DNA of 38,971 bases from NCBI GenBank assembly GCA_910579015.1, contig CAJTRO010000008.1, positions 1 through 38,971 on the forward strand. The letters run 5' to 3'. The translations under genes were made by a program, and so were the position numbers. Shown in pieces: positions 14,261-23,020 of this stretch. The notes under the pieces were generated by a model that worked only from the letters and a program-made list of their open reading frames with translations, was not told the origin of the DNA and did not search any database. The DNA is from an uncultured Dorea sp. Its GTDB lineage: Bacteria; Bacillota_A; Clostridia; Lachnospirales; Lachnospiraceae. Positions within the stretch are counted from its first letter, which is position 1; the number at the start of each line of letters is the position of its first letter.

Positions 14261-16552
14261 ATGTATGTAGGAAAGAGTGTAACGCGCACAGACGCCTATG
14301 ATAAGGTGACCGGACGTACCAGATATACGGACGACCTGTGTGACAGGGGCGCTTATACAGCACGGGTTCTGCACGCGTCGATCGCCCACGGAAGGGTAGT
14401 GTCCATTGATATCTCCGAGGCGGAGAAGATTCCGGGAGTTGTCAGAATATTTACCTGTTTTGACGTGAAGGAGAAACATTATTTTCCGACGGCGGGACAT
14501 CCCTGGTCTACAGATCCAGAGCATCAGGATGTGGCGGACCGGCTGGTGCTGACAGAAGAAGTACGTTTCTATGGAGACGATATCGCGGCGGTCGTGGCAG
14601 AGGACGAGGTGTCGGCGGCACAGGCGCTTCGCGCCATCAAGACTGAGTATGAGGAGTATTCTTTTGTGCTGGATGTGCAGGAGGCGGTGAAGGAAGGGGC
14701 GCCTCAGATCCACAAGGATTATCCGGGGAATATATTGAAGCATACGACGATACGGAAAGGGAACTATGAAGAAGCAGTCAAGGAGCCGGGACTTGTCCGG
14801 GTGGAGGGCTGGTATGAGACGCCGGCGGTCCAGCACTGCCATATCGAGAACTTCATCTGCTATGCACAGATGGAGGGGGAGCGTATCACGGTGACGGCAT
14901 CCACCCAGATCCCGCATATCGTCCGCCGGGTGGTCGGCCAGGCGCTGGGGATTGACTGGGGGCGTGTGCGTGTGATCAAGCCCTATATCGGGGGCGGGTT
15001 TGGCAATAAGCAGGATGTACTATATGAACCGCTCTGTGCATGGCTTAGCATGAAGCTTGGGGGACATCTGGTGAAGCTTAACGTTTCCAGGGAGGAGACC
15101 TTCGTGTGTAACCGGGTGCGCCATGCCATCAGAAGCCATATCATTTCCTGGGTGCGTCCGGATGGTACATATGCGGCACGGAAGCTTGAGGCATATTCTG
15201 ACCAGGGAGCGTATGCGTCCCACGGGCACAGTATCGCGGCGAAGGGCGCAGGAGCGTTTCCTCAGCTGTATCCGTGTGAAAATATAGAGGTGGACGCATA
15301 TACGGTATTTACCAATAAGCCTGTGGGGGGCGCCATGCGCGGTTATGGGATCCCGCAGGCCATGTGGGCGGCAGAGTGCCATACCGATGAAGTGGCGGCA
15401 AGGATGGGCATGGATCCAGTGGCTTTCAGGCGCAAAAACCTGATGCCAAAAGGATATAAAGATCCGTTTTCCAAAAATGAACTGTATTATGACAGCTTCA
15501 ACCAGTGCCTTGACAAGGCAATGGAGGCGATCGGATACGAGAGGAAATATAAGGAGTATCAGAACCAGACAGGGATGATCCGCAAGGGGATAGGAGTTTC
15601 TGTGTTCTGGTATAATACGGCTGTCTGGCCCATTTCCCTGGAGACATCATCTTGCCGGATGGTGCTGAACCAGGACGGTTCTGTACAGGTACAGCTGGGC
15701 GAGACGGAGATCGGCCAGGGGGCGGATACGGCATTTGCCCAGATGACGGCGGACGCGCTGGGAGTTTTGCTGAAGGACGTGCATGTGGTGTCCTGCCAGG
15801 ATACGGATGTGACGCCCTTTGGAACGGGTGCTTATGCCTCCAGACAGACTTATACGGCGGGCTGTGCGATCCGCCAGACTGCATCGCTGTTAAAAGAACG
15901 GATTCTTACATATGCCAGGGATCTGACGCGGATGCCTGTCTATAATCTGGACATCAAAGAAGGGAATATCGTGCGCATTACGGACGGGCGTATCCTGATG
16001 ACGCTTGGGGAATTATCTTCGGAGGCGCTTTACAGCATGACCAACAGTCAGCATCTGACGGCGGAAAGCACGGCGCAGATCAAGTCCAATGCATACTCCT
16101 TTGGGTGCACGATTGCGGAGGTGGAAGTGGACATACCCATGTGCAGAGTGAAGCTTCTTGATATCGTCAACGCCCATGATGCCGGGACGCTGATCAATCC
16201 GGCGCTTGCAGAGGCCCAGGTACACGGGGGGATGAGTATGGGGATCGGGTTCGGACTGTCTGAACGCCTTCTGTTTGATGAGAAGACGGGGCGTACACTG
16301 AATGGCAGTCTGCTGGATTATAAGCTGTCGACCTTCATGGATCATCCGCGGCTTAAGGCGGTGTTCGTGGAGAATCCGGAGCCGACAGGCGCATTCGGGA
16401 CGAAGGCTTTAGGAGAACCGCCGGTGTGCTCTGTGGCTCCGGCGATCCGCAATGCGGTTTATCAGGCGACAGGGGCGGCGGTTAATGAGGCTCCCCTGAA
16501 TCCGCATAACCTGTTCCTTAAGTTCAGTGAGGAAGGGCTTTTGCCGGATTAG
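14261..16552 (+). CDS. xdhA: Molybdenum hydroxylase, Mo-binding subunit (xanthine dehydrogenase family)
   Basis: The 763-residue protein is the large subunit of a three-part molybdenum hydroxylase. It begins VGKSVTRTDAYDKVTGRTRYTDDL, has the cofactor segments GGGFGNKQD (about 243-251), GETEIGQGADT (about 480) and GAYASRQTYTAG, and ends with LGEPPVCSVAPAI, where the Glu near residue 719 is the position of the catalytic base in xanthine dehydrogenases. Such enzymes hydroxylate purines or other N-heterocycles in the cytoplasm using water. The FAD and 2Fe-2S subunits follow at once. A neighbouring nucleoside phosphorylase suggests a purine or pyrimidine link, but the substrate is not fixed by sequence. 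The ATG follows GAAGGAGG. The gene symbol denotes family only. Confidence 0.85.
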   Translation: MYVGKSVTRTDAYDKVTGRTRYTDDLCDRGAYTARVLHASIAHGRVVSIDISEAEKIPGVVRIFTCFDVKEKHYFPTAGHPWSTDPEHQDVADRLVLTEEVRFYGDDIAAVVAEDEVSAAQALRAIKTEYEEYSFVLDVQEAVKEGAPQIHKDYPGNILKHTTIRKGNYEEAVKEPGLVRVEGWYETPAVQHCHIENFICYAQMEGERITVTASTQIPHIVRRVVGQALGIDWGRVRVIKPYIGGGFGNKQDVLYEPLCAWLSMKLGGHLVKLNVSREETFVCNRVRHAIRSHIISWVRPDGTYAARKLEAYSDQGAYASHGHSIAAKGAGAFPQLYPCENIEVDAYTVFTNKPVGGAMRGYGIPQAMWAAECHTDEVAARMGMDPVAFRRKNLMPKGYKDPFSKNELYYDSFNQCLDKAMEAIGYERKYKEYQNQTGMIRKGIGVSVFWYNTAVWPISLETSSCRMVLNQDGSVQVQLGETEIGQGADTAFAQMTADALGVLLKDVHVVSCQDTDVTPFGTGAYASRQTYTAGCAIRQTASLLKERILTYARDLTRMPVYNLDIKEGNIVRITDGRILMTLGELSSEALYSMTNSQHLTAESTAQIKSNAYSFGCTIAEVEVDIPMCRVKLLDIVNAHDAGTLINPALAEAQVHGGMSMGIGFGLSERLLFDEKTGRTLNGSLLDYKLSTFMDHPRLKAVFVENPEPTGAFGTKALGEPPVCSVAPAIRNAVYQATGAAVNEAPLNPHNLFLKFSEEGLLPD

Positions 16553-16580
16553 CAGCTTGATTAACCTTATGTTTTGCCGG

Positions 16581-16637
16581 CCTGTGTTCCCGACAGTACG
16601 TGTATAGAAGTCTTAAAGACGGCCGGGAAAGAACAGG
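16581..16637 (+). repeat. Imperfect hairpin between Mo and FAD subunits
   Basis: CCTGT-g-TTCCCG (16581-16592) can pair with CGGGAA-ag-AACAGG (16624-16637). It fills most of the 111-base gap between the two genes, which is unusually long for this otherwise tight operon. No T run follows. It may serve mRNA processing or differential expression of the subunits. Confidence 0.4.
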
Positions 16638-16663
16638 AATGAAAAAGAGAGGAGGTTTATGTG

Positions 16664-17560
16664 ATGTATGACATAAAGGCGCTATACGAGGCAGAAAGTA
16701 TAGAACATGCGGTACAGCTGCTCACGGAGCATCCTGGGGCTCAGATCATTGCAGGCGGAAGCGACGTTCTCGTTCAGATACGGGAGGGAAGGCGCGCGGG
16801 AGCGGAGCTGGTCAGCATCTACGGTCTGGATGAGATGCGGGGAGTAAGTCTTGATGAAGAGGGCGCCGTCCGTATCGGTTCACTGACCAGTTTTTCTCAT
16901 ATAACAAGGGATCCGATCATACAGAAGTATATCCGTGTGCTGGGGGAGGCGGTCGACATGGTGGGCGGTCCCCAGATCCGCAACATAGGGACGATCGGGG
17001 GAAATACCTGCAACGGTGTGACCTCTGCGGACTCGGCGTCTACACTTTTTGCCTGGGATGCGGTGATAGAGCTTACCGGACCGGAGGGTGTGCGAAGGCT
17101 CCCCATCCATGAGTTCTATATAAAGGCGGGGGTTGTGGACCTGCGTCCGGGGGAATTGCAGACGGCCGTTATCATTCCCCGGAAGTCTTTTGCGGGTTAT
17201 CAGGGGCATTATATCAAGTATGCAATGAGAGAGGCCATGGATATCGCGGCGATGGGCTGTTCCGTGAATGTAAAGCTTACTCCGGATAAGAGCCGGGTTG
17301 AGGAGGCACGGATTGCCTACGGGGTTGCAGGCCCGGTGCCGATGCGCGCGCATTCAGCGGAACAGGCGGCGAAGGGAAGGGCGGTTTCAGAAGAGACCTG
17401 CCGGATATTTGCACAGGCGGTACTGGAGGATATCAGGCCCCGTGACAGCTGGCGGGCGTCCAGGGCGCTTCGGGAGCACATCGCAGTGGTACTGGCAGAA
17501 CGAGCGTTTAAGGAAGCGGTCCGCAGATGTGGAGGTGAGACGGATGAGCAGACAGTATAA
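16664..17560 (+). CDS. xdhB: Molybdenum hydroxylase FAD-binding subunit
   Basis: I choose the ATG at 16664 (298 residues) over the adjacent in-frame GTG, as it lies eight bases after a GAGAGGAGG site. The sequence shows the FAD-binding PCMH domain with IIAGGSDVLVQIREG (about 28-42) and IGTIGGNTCNGVTSADSA (about 105-125), then the CO-dehydrogenase flavoprotein C-terminal domain from about 175. It passes electrons from the 2Fe-2S subunit to NAD or another acceptor. Its 3' end overlaps the FeS subunit gene by 17 bases. The family is clear; the acceptor is not. Confidence 0.88.
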   Translation: MYDIKALYEAESIEHAVQLLTEHPGAQIIAGGSDVLVQIREGRRAGAELVSIYGLDEMRGVSLDEEGAVRIGSLTSFSHITRDPIIQKYIRVLGEAVDMVGGPQIRNIGTIGGNTCNGVTSADSASTLFAWDAVIELTGPEGVRRLPIHEFYIKAGVVDLRPGELQTAVIIPRKSFAGYQGHYIKYAMREAMDIAAMGCSVNVKLTPDKSRVEEARIAYGVAGPVPMRAHSAEQAAKGRAVSEETCRIFAQAVLEDIRPRDSWRASRALREHIAVVLAERAFKEAVRRCGGETDEQTV

Positions 17561-18050
17561 GCTGGTTTCCTGCACCATCAACGGAAAGCAGGCAGAGAAG
17601 ATGGTAGACGTCAGGGCATCCCTGACAGATATGCTGAGAGATGATTTCCGGCTTACCAGCGTAAAGAAAGGCTGTGAAGTCGGGGAGTGCGGGGCATGTA
17701 ACGTGATCATAGACGGAGAGTGCTTTAATTCCTGCATCTATCTTGCCATATGGGCGGACGGGAAGGAGATACTGACTTTAGAGGGACTTGCCGGACCAGA
17801 CGGAGAGCTTTCGGATATCCAGCAGGCATTTATAGATGAGACGGCTGTACAGTGCGGATTCTGTACGCCTGGGTTTATCATGAGCGCGGCCGCGCTTCTT
17901 AATGCCGGACGGGAATTTACGGACGACGAGATCCGCAGGCAGATGTCCGGTCATCTGTGCAGATGTACGGGGTATGAGAATATCTTCCGGGCAGTAAAGA
18001 AGACGATGCTCCGTCGTCTTGGAAAAGAGAAAGAGGCTGAGGAAGTATAA
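17544..18050 (+). CDS. xdhC: Molybdenum hydroxylase 2Fe-2S subunit
   Basis: The start at 17544 gives 168 residues and overlaps the FAD subunit gene, with GGAGGTGAG upstream. Two 2Fe-2S sites are visible: a plant-type ferredoxin site with C44, C49, C52 and C64 (GCEVGECGACNV), and the second site with C104, C107, C139 and C141 (CGFCTPG ... CRCTGY). This is the standard electron-transfer subunit linking the Mo centre to FAD. Length fits the family (about 150-170). The C-terminus runs into a repetitive purine-rich stretch and ends in a charged tail (RRLGKEKEAEEV). Confidence 0.92.
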   Translation: MSRQYKLVSCTINGKQAEKMVDVRASLTDMLRDDFRLTSVKKGCEVGECGACNVIIDGECFNSCIYLAIWADGKEILTLEGLAGPDGELSDIQQAFIDETAVQCGFCTPGFIMSAAALLNAGREFTDDEIRRQMSGHLCRCTGYENIFRAVKKTMLRRLGKEKEAEEV

Positions 18051-18111
18051 GCAGTATGAGAAGTATGGGAAGTATAAGAAGAATGAGACATATGAGACAT
18101 ATGAGAGAAGG
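18041..18111 (+). repeat. Purine-rich tandem repeats between the FeS subunit and phosphorylase genes
   Basis: GGAAGTATAAG occurs at 18041-18051 and 18068-18078 with a related copy between them. ATGAGACAT then occurs twice in tandem (18083-18091, 18092-18100), followed by the degenerate ATGAGAGAA. The first copy encodes the end of the FeS subunit; the rest is untranslated leader of the phosphorylase. It may have arisen by slippage or unequal recombination. Confidence 0.7.
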
Positions 18112-18126
18112 GAGACTGAGAAATAT

Positions 18127-18900
18127 ATGAATTATTCAGAGAATCCAGATAAGCAATATCATATCCAGGTAGGTAAGGGCGATGTGGGGAAATATGTGAT
18201 CCTGCCGGGAGATCCGAAACGATGCGTGAAGATCGCCCAATATTTCGACGATGCAGAGCTGATGGCGGACAACAGGGAATACGTCACGTATACAGGATAT
18301 CTGGACGGAGTGAAGGTGAGTGTGACCTCGACAGGGATCGGAGGTCCGTCAGCGTCTATTGCCATGGAGGAGCTTGTGATGTCAGGGGCGGACACGTTCG
18401 TCCGTGTGGGAACCTGCGGCGGAATGCAGACCAATGTGATGAGCGGAGATATCTTGATCGCAAGCGGTGCGGTCCGCATGGAGGGGACGAGCAGGGAGTA
18501 TGCTCCGATCGAGTACCCCGCAGTGGCTGATATCCAGGTTGTCAATGCACTGACAGGGGCGGCTAAGAAGCTTGAGCAGGATTATCATATAGGCGTTGTG
18601 CAGTGCAAGGATTCCTTCTACGGACAGCATTCTCCTGAGACGAAGCCTGTCGGATACGAGCTGCTGGATAAGTGGGAGGCATGGAAGCGGATGGGATGCC
18701 TGGCCTCGGAGATGGAGTCGGCGGCTCTGTTCATAGTGGCTGGCAGCCTGCGCGTCAGGGCGGGTTCCTGTTTTCTTGTGGTTGCCAATCAGGAGCGGGA
18801 GAAGGAAGGTCTTGCGAATCCGGTTGTCCATGATACGGATATGGCGGTCCGCGTGGCCGTCGAGGCAGTCAGGAATCTGATCCGGGAGGATCAAAAATAG
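18127..18900 (+). CDS. Nucleoside phosphorylase, uridine phosphorylase-like
   Basis: I place the start at 18127 (257 residues), the usual length for uridine phosphorylases; the open frame extends upstream only through the repeats. An AAGGGAG site lies about 12 bases upstream. The protein has YVILPGDPKRC (phosphate site), STGIGGPSASIAMEEL, the VRVGTCGGMQ motif and EMESAALF, which places the ribose and base pocket. It would split nucleosides into base and ribose-1-phosphate. It follows the molybdenum hydroxylase genes in the same direction and ends before a terminator, so nucleoside cleavage followed by base hydroxylation is a plausible joint role. Uridine specificity is inferred. Confidence 0.82.
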   Translation: MNYSENPDKQYHIQVGKGDVGKYVILPGDPKRCVKIAQYFDDAELMADNREYVTYTGYLDGVKVSVTSTGIGGPSASIAMEELVMSGADTFVRVGTCGGMQTNVMSGDILIASGAVRMEGTSREYAPIEYPAVADIQVVNALTGAAKKLEQDYHIGVVQCKDSFYGQHSPETKPVGYELLDKWEAWKRMGCLASEMESAALFIVAGSLRVRAGSCFLVVANQEREKEGLANPVVHDTDMAVRVAVEAVRNLIREDQK

Positions 18901-18966
18901 ATCTGGCAGATTGTTTAAGCAGAGGTGAGGATGGATTAGCAAAAGGAAAGGTGAAGCTTTCTTGTG

Positions 18967-19020
18967 AAAGCCGGTATGGACAGTATGTAAAAATACTGCC
19001 ATGCCGGCTTTTGTATTTTT
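18967..19020 (+). terminator. Terminator of the Mo-hydroxylase operon
   Basis: AAAGCCGGTATGGACAGTAT pairs with ATACTGCCATGCCGGCTTT with one bulge and one wobble, followed by a broken T tract (TTTTGTATTTTT). It lies about 65 bases after the phosphorylase stop. Confidence 0.85.
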
Positions 19021-19069
19021 GACTTTTTTGCTATCATATTTTTCGTTGGCCAGGTAACAATTATATATA

Positions 19070-19111
19070 TTGTACAAAAAATCAATTGTTTTCTATAATA
19101 ATTTTATACAA
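19070..19111 (+). promoter_or_regulatory. Promoter and dyad of the anion transporter gene
   Basis: TTGTAC (19070-19075) and TATAAT (19094-19099) are 18 bases apart. The same stretch holds a long-spaced dyad, TTGTACAAAA (19070-19079) with TTTTATACAA (19102-19111), with one mismatch, which spans the whole promoter. This could be a site for the LysR regulator or another factor. Confidence 0.55.
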
Positions 19112-19152
19112 AGAGTACTCGTGTAAATCAAAAAATGTAAGGAGAACGCTAG

Positions 19153-20589
19153 ATGAAGAGTAAAGATATGAGTTATTATATGAAATCCGTGATCGGCCTG
19201 CTGTTCATGTTCGGTTTTGGACTTCTGCCTCCGATAGAGCCGCTGACATCTCTGGGGATGCAGATCGCAGGTATTTTTATCGGTCTGATCTTTCTGCTGT
19301 GCCTGGTGGATATCGTATGGCCCAGTATGCTCGGTCTGATCGCCCTGGGCATGACAGAATACTGTTCGGTTGAGGAGGCAATTTCCTCCGGATTTGGAAG
19401 TGAACTGGTGTGGATGATGCTGATCATACTGGTCCTGGCAGAGGCGATCAATATGAGCGGGCTTGGGGAAGTTATTGCACGCTGGCTGATTACAAGACGG
19501 TTCCTCAATAAAAGGCCGGTGCTTTTTACCCTTGTATATATCATAGGGCTGGGCTTATGTTCCCTGTTGGTTTCATCGACGGCGGCAGTGATCATGGGCT
19601 GGGTGATCTTCTATGACATTGCGGATATGGTTGGATACAAGAAAGGAGACCGATACAGTACGCTGATGATATTGGGGACGTTCATGTCATGCATCATGTA
19701 TGAAGGGCTCTTCGCATTCCAGAGCTGGTGGCTGGTTCTGGGCGAGACATTCAGAGATATGACCGGATACGGGATTAACTATGTGACCTACTTTATCCTG
19801 GGCTTCATCATCGAGACGCTGATTAATATCCTGTTTGTCCTGTCTATGAAATATGTGTTCAAATGTGATTTTGACAAGCTGAACGAGGTGGATATCAAGA
19901 AACTGGAAGGCGAGGGAGAATTAAAGCTGAATTTTCTTCACAAGTTTTTCCTCCTGTGCTTTGGAATGATTGTTGCATACGTCTTTGTGACGATCATCTA
20001 CCCGCCGCAGTGGCCGTTTATCGCACTGTTGAACAGGATAACCCAGTCCGGCTGGTTTGCGATCGTACTATGCCTTGCCATGATCGTCAGATGGAAGGAG
20101 AAGCCGGCGTTAGATTTCTCCAAAACAGCGTCCACCGGATTAAGCTGGAACATCCTTATGATGTGCGCCGCCATCATTCCGGTTGCCAGAGCGCTGACAT
20201 CGGATGCGACAGGAATGAAGGAGATGCTTAATAATCTGCTGTCGCCAATCTTCTCAGGGATGAATCCGGTTGTATTTATCATCACACTGATCGTGATGAT
20301 GATGATCCTTACAAATGTTGGAAGTAATATGGCGACAGGTGTCGTACTGATGACGGTCATCATACCGTTCGTAGGGGATTACTATTTCTCGCCTGCACTG
20401 GTGGGAATGATCATCATCTTTGTGGCGACGATGGGCTTCATCCTTCCGGGGTCCTCAGGAATGGCGCCTTATTTGTACGGGAATGACTGGATCCAGGTCA
20501 GGGATATCTACAGATACGGCCTGTTCTACTGCCTGCTGTTTCTGATCTGCTCTGTTCCGGTGTATCTGGCGGCAAGCTTTATAATATAG
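19153..20589 (+). CDS. DASS/SLC13-type anion transporter
   Basis: The 478-residue protein has about 11 to 12 hydrophobic segments and the paired, inverted motifs of the divalent anion:sodium symporters: SSTAAVIMGW near residue 143 and TNVGSNMATGVVL near residue 394, each followed by a helix. These proteins import di- or tricarboxylates or similar anions with sodium ions. The ATG follows AAGGAG, with its own promoter upstream. It ends 14 bases from the end of the convergent LysR gene. Its position suggests that it supplies the substrate of the operon at 21592-28812. The substrate itself is unknown. Confidence 0.8.
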   Translation: MKSKDMSYYMKSVIGLLFMFGFGLLPPIEPLTSLGMQIAGIFIGLIFLLCLVDIVWPSMLGLIALGMTEYCSVEEAISSGFGSELVWMMLIILVLAEAINMSGLGEVIARWLITRRFLNKRPVLFTLVYIIGLGLCSLLVSSTAAVIMGWVIFYDIADMVGYKKGDRYSTLMILGTFMSCIMYEGLFAFQSWWLVLGETFRDMTGYGINYVTYFILGFIIETLINILFVLSMKYVFKCDFDKLNEVDIKKLEGEGELKLNFLHKFFLLCFGMIVAYVFVTIIYPPQWPFIALLNRITQSGWFAIVLCLAMIVRWKEKPALDFSKTASTGLSWNILMMCAAIIPVARALTSDATGMKEMLNNLLSPIFSGMNPVVFIITLIVMMMILTNVGSNMATGVVLMTVIIPFVGDYYFSPALVGMIIIFVATMGFILPGSSGMAPYLYGNDWIQVRDIYRYGLFYCLLFLICSVPVYLAASFII

Positions 20590-20603
20590 CGTGCGGCCGT
20601 TAC

Positions 20604-21536
20604 TTAGAAAGGCCGGGTTAAACCTGAGAAAAAATCCCGGATTTCCTGCATCAGCAGATTTTCCTGAATGCTCAGTCCCGAAGAGGAATCATATACCATG
20701 AACAGTGAGAGCGCAGTGTGGAAACCTGTAACCTCAAGGAGCTTGAGCTTTCCGGAGGCTGCAAGAGGATCCTGATATACGGCAAATAAAGGAGCTATCA
20801 TCACCTTGTCGGGATCGTCCACAAGGACCTGCTTGGCAACCTCCATATTGGACAGGACCGTGAAATGCTTGAATTTATGGATAATACTTCCGATAGGCTT
20901 ATCCTGGGGATTGGGATAGTTGTGGTGCACAAGGAGATGCTTGTGGAGCAGGTCGTCTATATGGATGGTTTCCCTGCCGGCAAATTCGGAATGGCCGGAA
21001 ACCATAGCGCAGAACCGGTCCGTATAGAGAGGTTCGATGCAGATATTCCCATTCCTTGCCGCCAGTGCATGGAACTGGTTCGGGAAATCGGCAGATTCTG
21101 CTCCGATCACGATACTGGCGGTGCGGTCGTTAAAACAGCTGTGCATGTCTTCATAGCCGATCTCATAGATATGCAGGTGGATATTCCGGTGCTTGCGGGA
21201 CCAGATCTTCACGAGATGGCGGGACAGGGCATAGGTTCCGGAAGGAAAGATACCCAGGTTGATGATCTGACGCTGCTGGCTGTTATCCGAACAGAGATAG
21301 TGGAGCTCGTCGTTCCTGGCAAGAATCTCCTTCATCAGGCGGACCGCCTGTTCGCCGTCAGGAGTAAGGAGAGTTCCTTTATTGGTCCGGCGGAAGATCT
21401 GGATGTTCAGTTCGGCCTCAATGGAGTTGATAATGGCGCTTAAGCCGGTCTGGCTGATGTACAGCTTTCTGGCGGCGGTGGAGATAGACTTGCACCGGGC
21501 GACTTCGATTAAAAATTGTAAATGATCAATGCGCAT
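20604..21536 (-). CDS. LysR-family transcriptional regulator
   Basis: The 310-residue protein has the LysR N-terminal winged helix (residues 1-60: HLQFLIEVARCKSISTAARKLYISQTGLSAIINSIEAEL) followed by a substrate-binding effector domain. It diverges from the operon that begins at 21592 with only 55 bases between start codons, the classic LysR arrangement, and so probably controls that operon in response to its substrate or an intermediate. The start is supported by a GAGG site. The DASS transporter gene ends just beyond its 3' end and may belong to the same regulon. Confidence 0.9.
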   Translation of the reverse strand: MRIDHLQFLIEVARCKSISTAARKLYISQTGLSAIINSIEAELNIQIFRRTNKGTLLTPDGEQAVRLMKEILARNDELHYLCSDNSQQRQIINLGIFPSGTYALSRHLVKIWSRKHRNIHLHIYEIGYEDMHSCFNDRTASIVIGAESADFPNQFHALAARNGNICIEPLYTDRFCAMVSGHSEFAGRETIHIDDLLHKHLLVHHNYPNPQDKPIGSIIHKFKHFTVLSNMEVAKQVLVDDPDKVMIAPLFAVYQDPLAASGKLKLLEVTGFHTALSLFMVYDSSSGLSIQENLLMQEIRDFFSGLTRPF

Positions 21537-21591
21537 AATAATACCTCAAAGAAATAAATAACAACATAACGGTAAAAAAGGAGAATGAAAA

Positions 21592-22980
21592 ATGAAAAAA
21601 TATACAAAAATTATAGCAGACTATTTATCGAATCTCAAGTATGAAGATATTCCGGGGGAAGTGATCGAACGGGCAAAATTAGTCACGTTACATACGATCG
21701 GGGCGGCAATATCGGCGGTAAAGACCGAAGCCGGGCAGAATATTATCGACGTGGCGAAAACTCTTGGAGCGGGAGGGCGTGAGGCGTCGATCATCGGCGA
21801 CGGTACAAAGGTCAGCGTCGGCAACGCGGTCCTGGCAGGAGGAACCCTGGCGGATCTTCTGGACTGGGAGGATTGCAGCTGGACCGGGCACCCTTCGGCT
21901 GGCGCTGTGCCAACCGGCCTTGCGGTTGCCGAAGCCTATCATAAGAGCGGGAAGGAATATCTGACTGCGCTGGTGGGGGGATACGATGTATACCAGAGAG
22001 TTGCCATGGCAGTACAGCCGTCCCCGAAGCGTTTTGAAGAAGGCTGGGGACTTCACTGCTGGCAGATATTTGCACCAGCGTCCGTTGCAGGCAAGCTGCT
22101 TGGAATAGAAGGCGATAAGATGAACCAGCTGCTTGGCGCGGCAGGACATATGACGCCTGTTGCGATCAATCTCATTCATTCAAGCTTCAGTGATTTCTAT
22201 CACTACACACACGGCCTCACTGCCCAGTCGGCTGTGGAGTGTGCGCTGATCACCCAGAAGGGTATCTCTACACTTATGGGGGTACTGGAGGAGGATACAG
22301 GCTATTACTTCGGCGTATCCGATCAGTGTGACTGGGACTGGTACGACAGGGAGCTGGGCAGCAGATATATGATCATGGAGCTGATGCTTAAGAACTGGCC
22401 GGTTAATATGTGGATCCAGACGCCGATGGATATGATCCACGCCATCAAGACGAAGCATGATATCGATCCGGATCAGATCCGACTGATCGAAGTATCTCCG
22501 TTTATTCCGGAGAGGAGCGAGGACAGTCCGGCTTGCGGGTACGATTCTCTGGTGGCGGCACAATTCAGCATCCCGTTCTGTATGGCCATGTATCTGAAAG
22601 GGCCGAAGATCGGGACAGAGTGGCTGGACGAGAAATATCTTAAAGATCCAGAGATCCTCAAGATGGCTTCTAAGGTAAAGGGAGTGGGAGAGACTTCTCT
22701 GATCAGCAGTAATTTTGATACATTCCAGAAAGGCTCCTATCCGTCTTACACAATGAAGGTGACGATGGAAGACGGGACCGTCTATGAGGAAGCGGTGCAA
22801 TTTCCGAAGGGGCATCCGCAGAATCCGTATACAAGAGAAGAGTGTATCGAATGCTTTAAGCTGGCAACGGAGGGATTAATGAGCGGGGAGAAGCAGGATG
22901 CTCTCTGCGACTTTATCCTGAACAGACTGGAGTCGGTTGAAGACATGGCAGAAGCCGGGAGATATCTGACGATCGCATAG
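21592..22980 (+). CDS. MmgE/PrpD family protein
   Basis: The 462-residue protein matches the MmgE/PrpD superfamily by length and by its two-part layout: a helical N-terminal domain (LTALVGGYDVYQRVAMAV, GLHCWQIFAPASVAGKLLGI) and a C-terminal alpha-beta domain (YPSYTMKVTMEDGTVYEEAV). Members include 2-methylcitrate dehydratase, cis-aconitate decarboxylase and iminodisuccinate epimerase, all acting on polycarboxylates. No methylcitrate synthase or lyase gene is present, so PrpD function is unlikely. The ATG follows AAGGAG. It is the first gene of a six-gene operon divergent from the LysR gene. Confidence 0.85.
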   Translation: MKKYTKIIADYLSNLKYEDIPGEVIERAKLVTLHTIGAAISAVKTEAGQNIIDVAKTLGAGGREASIIGDGTKVSVGNAVLAGGTLADLLDWEDCSWTGHPSAGAVPTGLAVAEAYHKSGKEYLTALVGGYDVYQRVAMAVQPSPKRFEEGWGLHCWQIFAPASVAGKLLGIEGDKMNQLLGAAGHMTPVAINLIHSSFSDFYHYTHGLTAQSAVECALITQKGISTLMGVLEEDTGYYFGVSDQCDWDWYDRELGSRYMIMELMLKNWPVNMWIQTPMDMIHAIKTKHDIDPDQIRLIEVSPFIPERSEDSPACGYDSLVAAQFSIPFCMAMYLKGPKIGTEWLDEKYLKDPEILKMASKVKGVGETSLISSNFDTFQKGSYPSYTMKVTMEDGTVYEEAVQFPKGHPQNPYTREECIECFKLATEGLMSGEKQDALCDFILNRLESVEDMAEAGRYLTIA

Positions 22981-23020
22981 GAGAGTGGGCCTGGAGTTTT
23001 CATAGATGAGGTGATAAGAG

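Noticed and set aside
16559..16566. Third copy of the GATTAAC operator
   Set aside because: Only one half-site occurs here, with no GTAAATC at the right distance and no promoter in front. Similar lone halves are present at about 1945 and 19122.
18041..18111. CRISPR-like repeat
   Set aside because: Units are 9-11 bases, direct and without unique spacers of regular length, so it is a short tandem repeat.
14261..18900. Anaerobic urate/purine degradation cluster of the ygeX-ygeY-ssnA-hydA type
   Set aside because: None of the ring-opening, ammonia-lyase or carbamoyltransferase genes of that cluster is present in the window.
21592..22980. 2-methylcitrate dehydratase (PrpD) of propionate metabolism
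   Set aside because: No methylcitrate synthase, methylisocitrate lyase or propionyl-CoA gene is present. The family also contains decarboxylases and epimerases.
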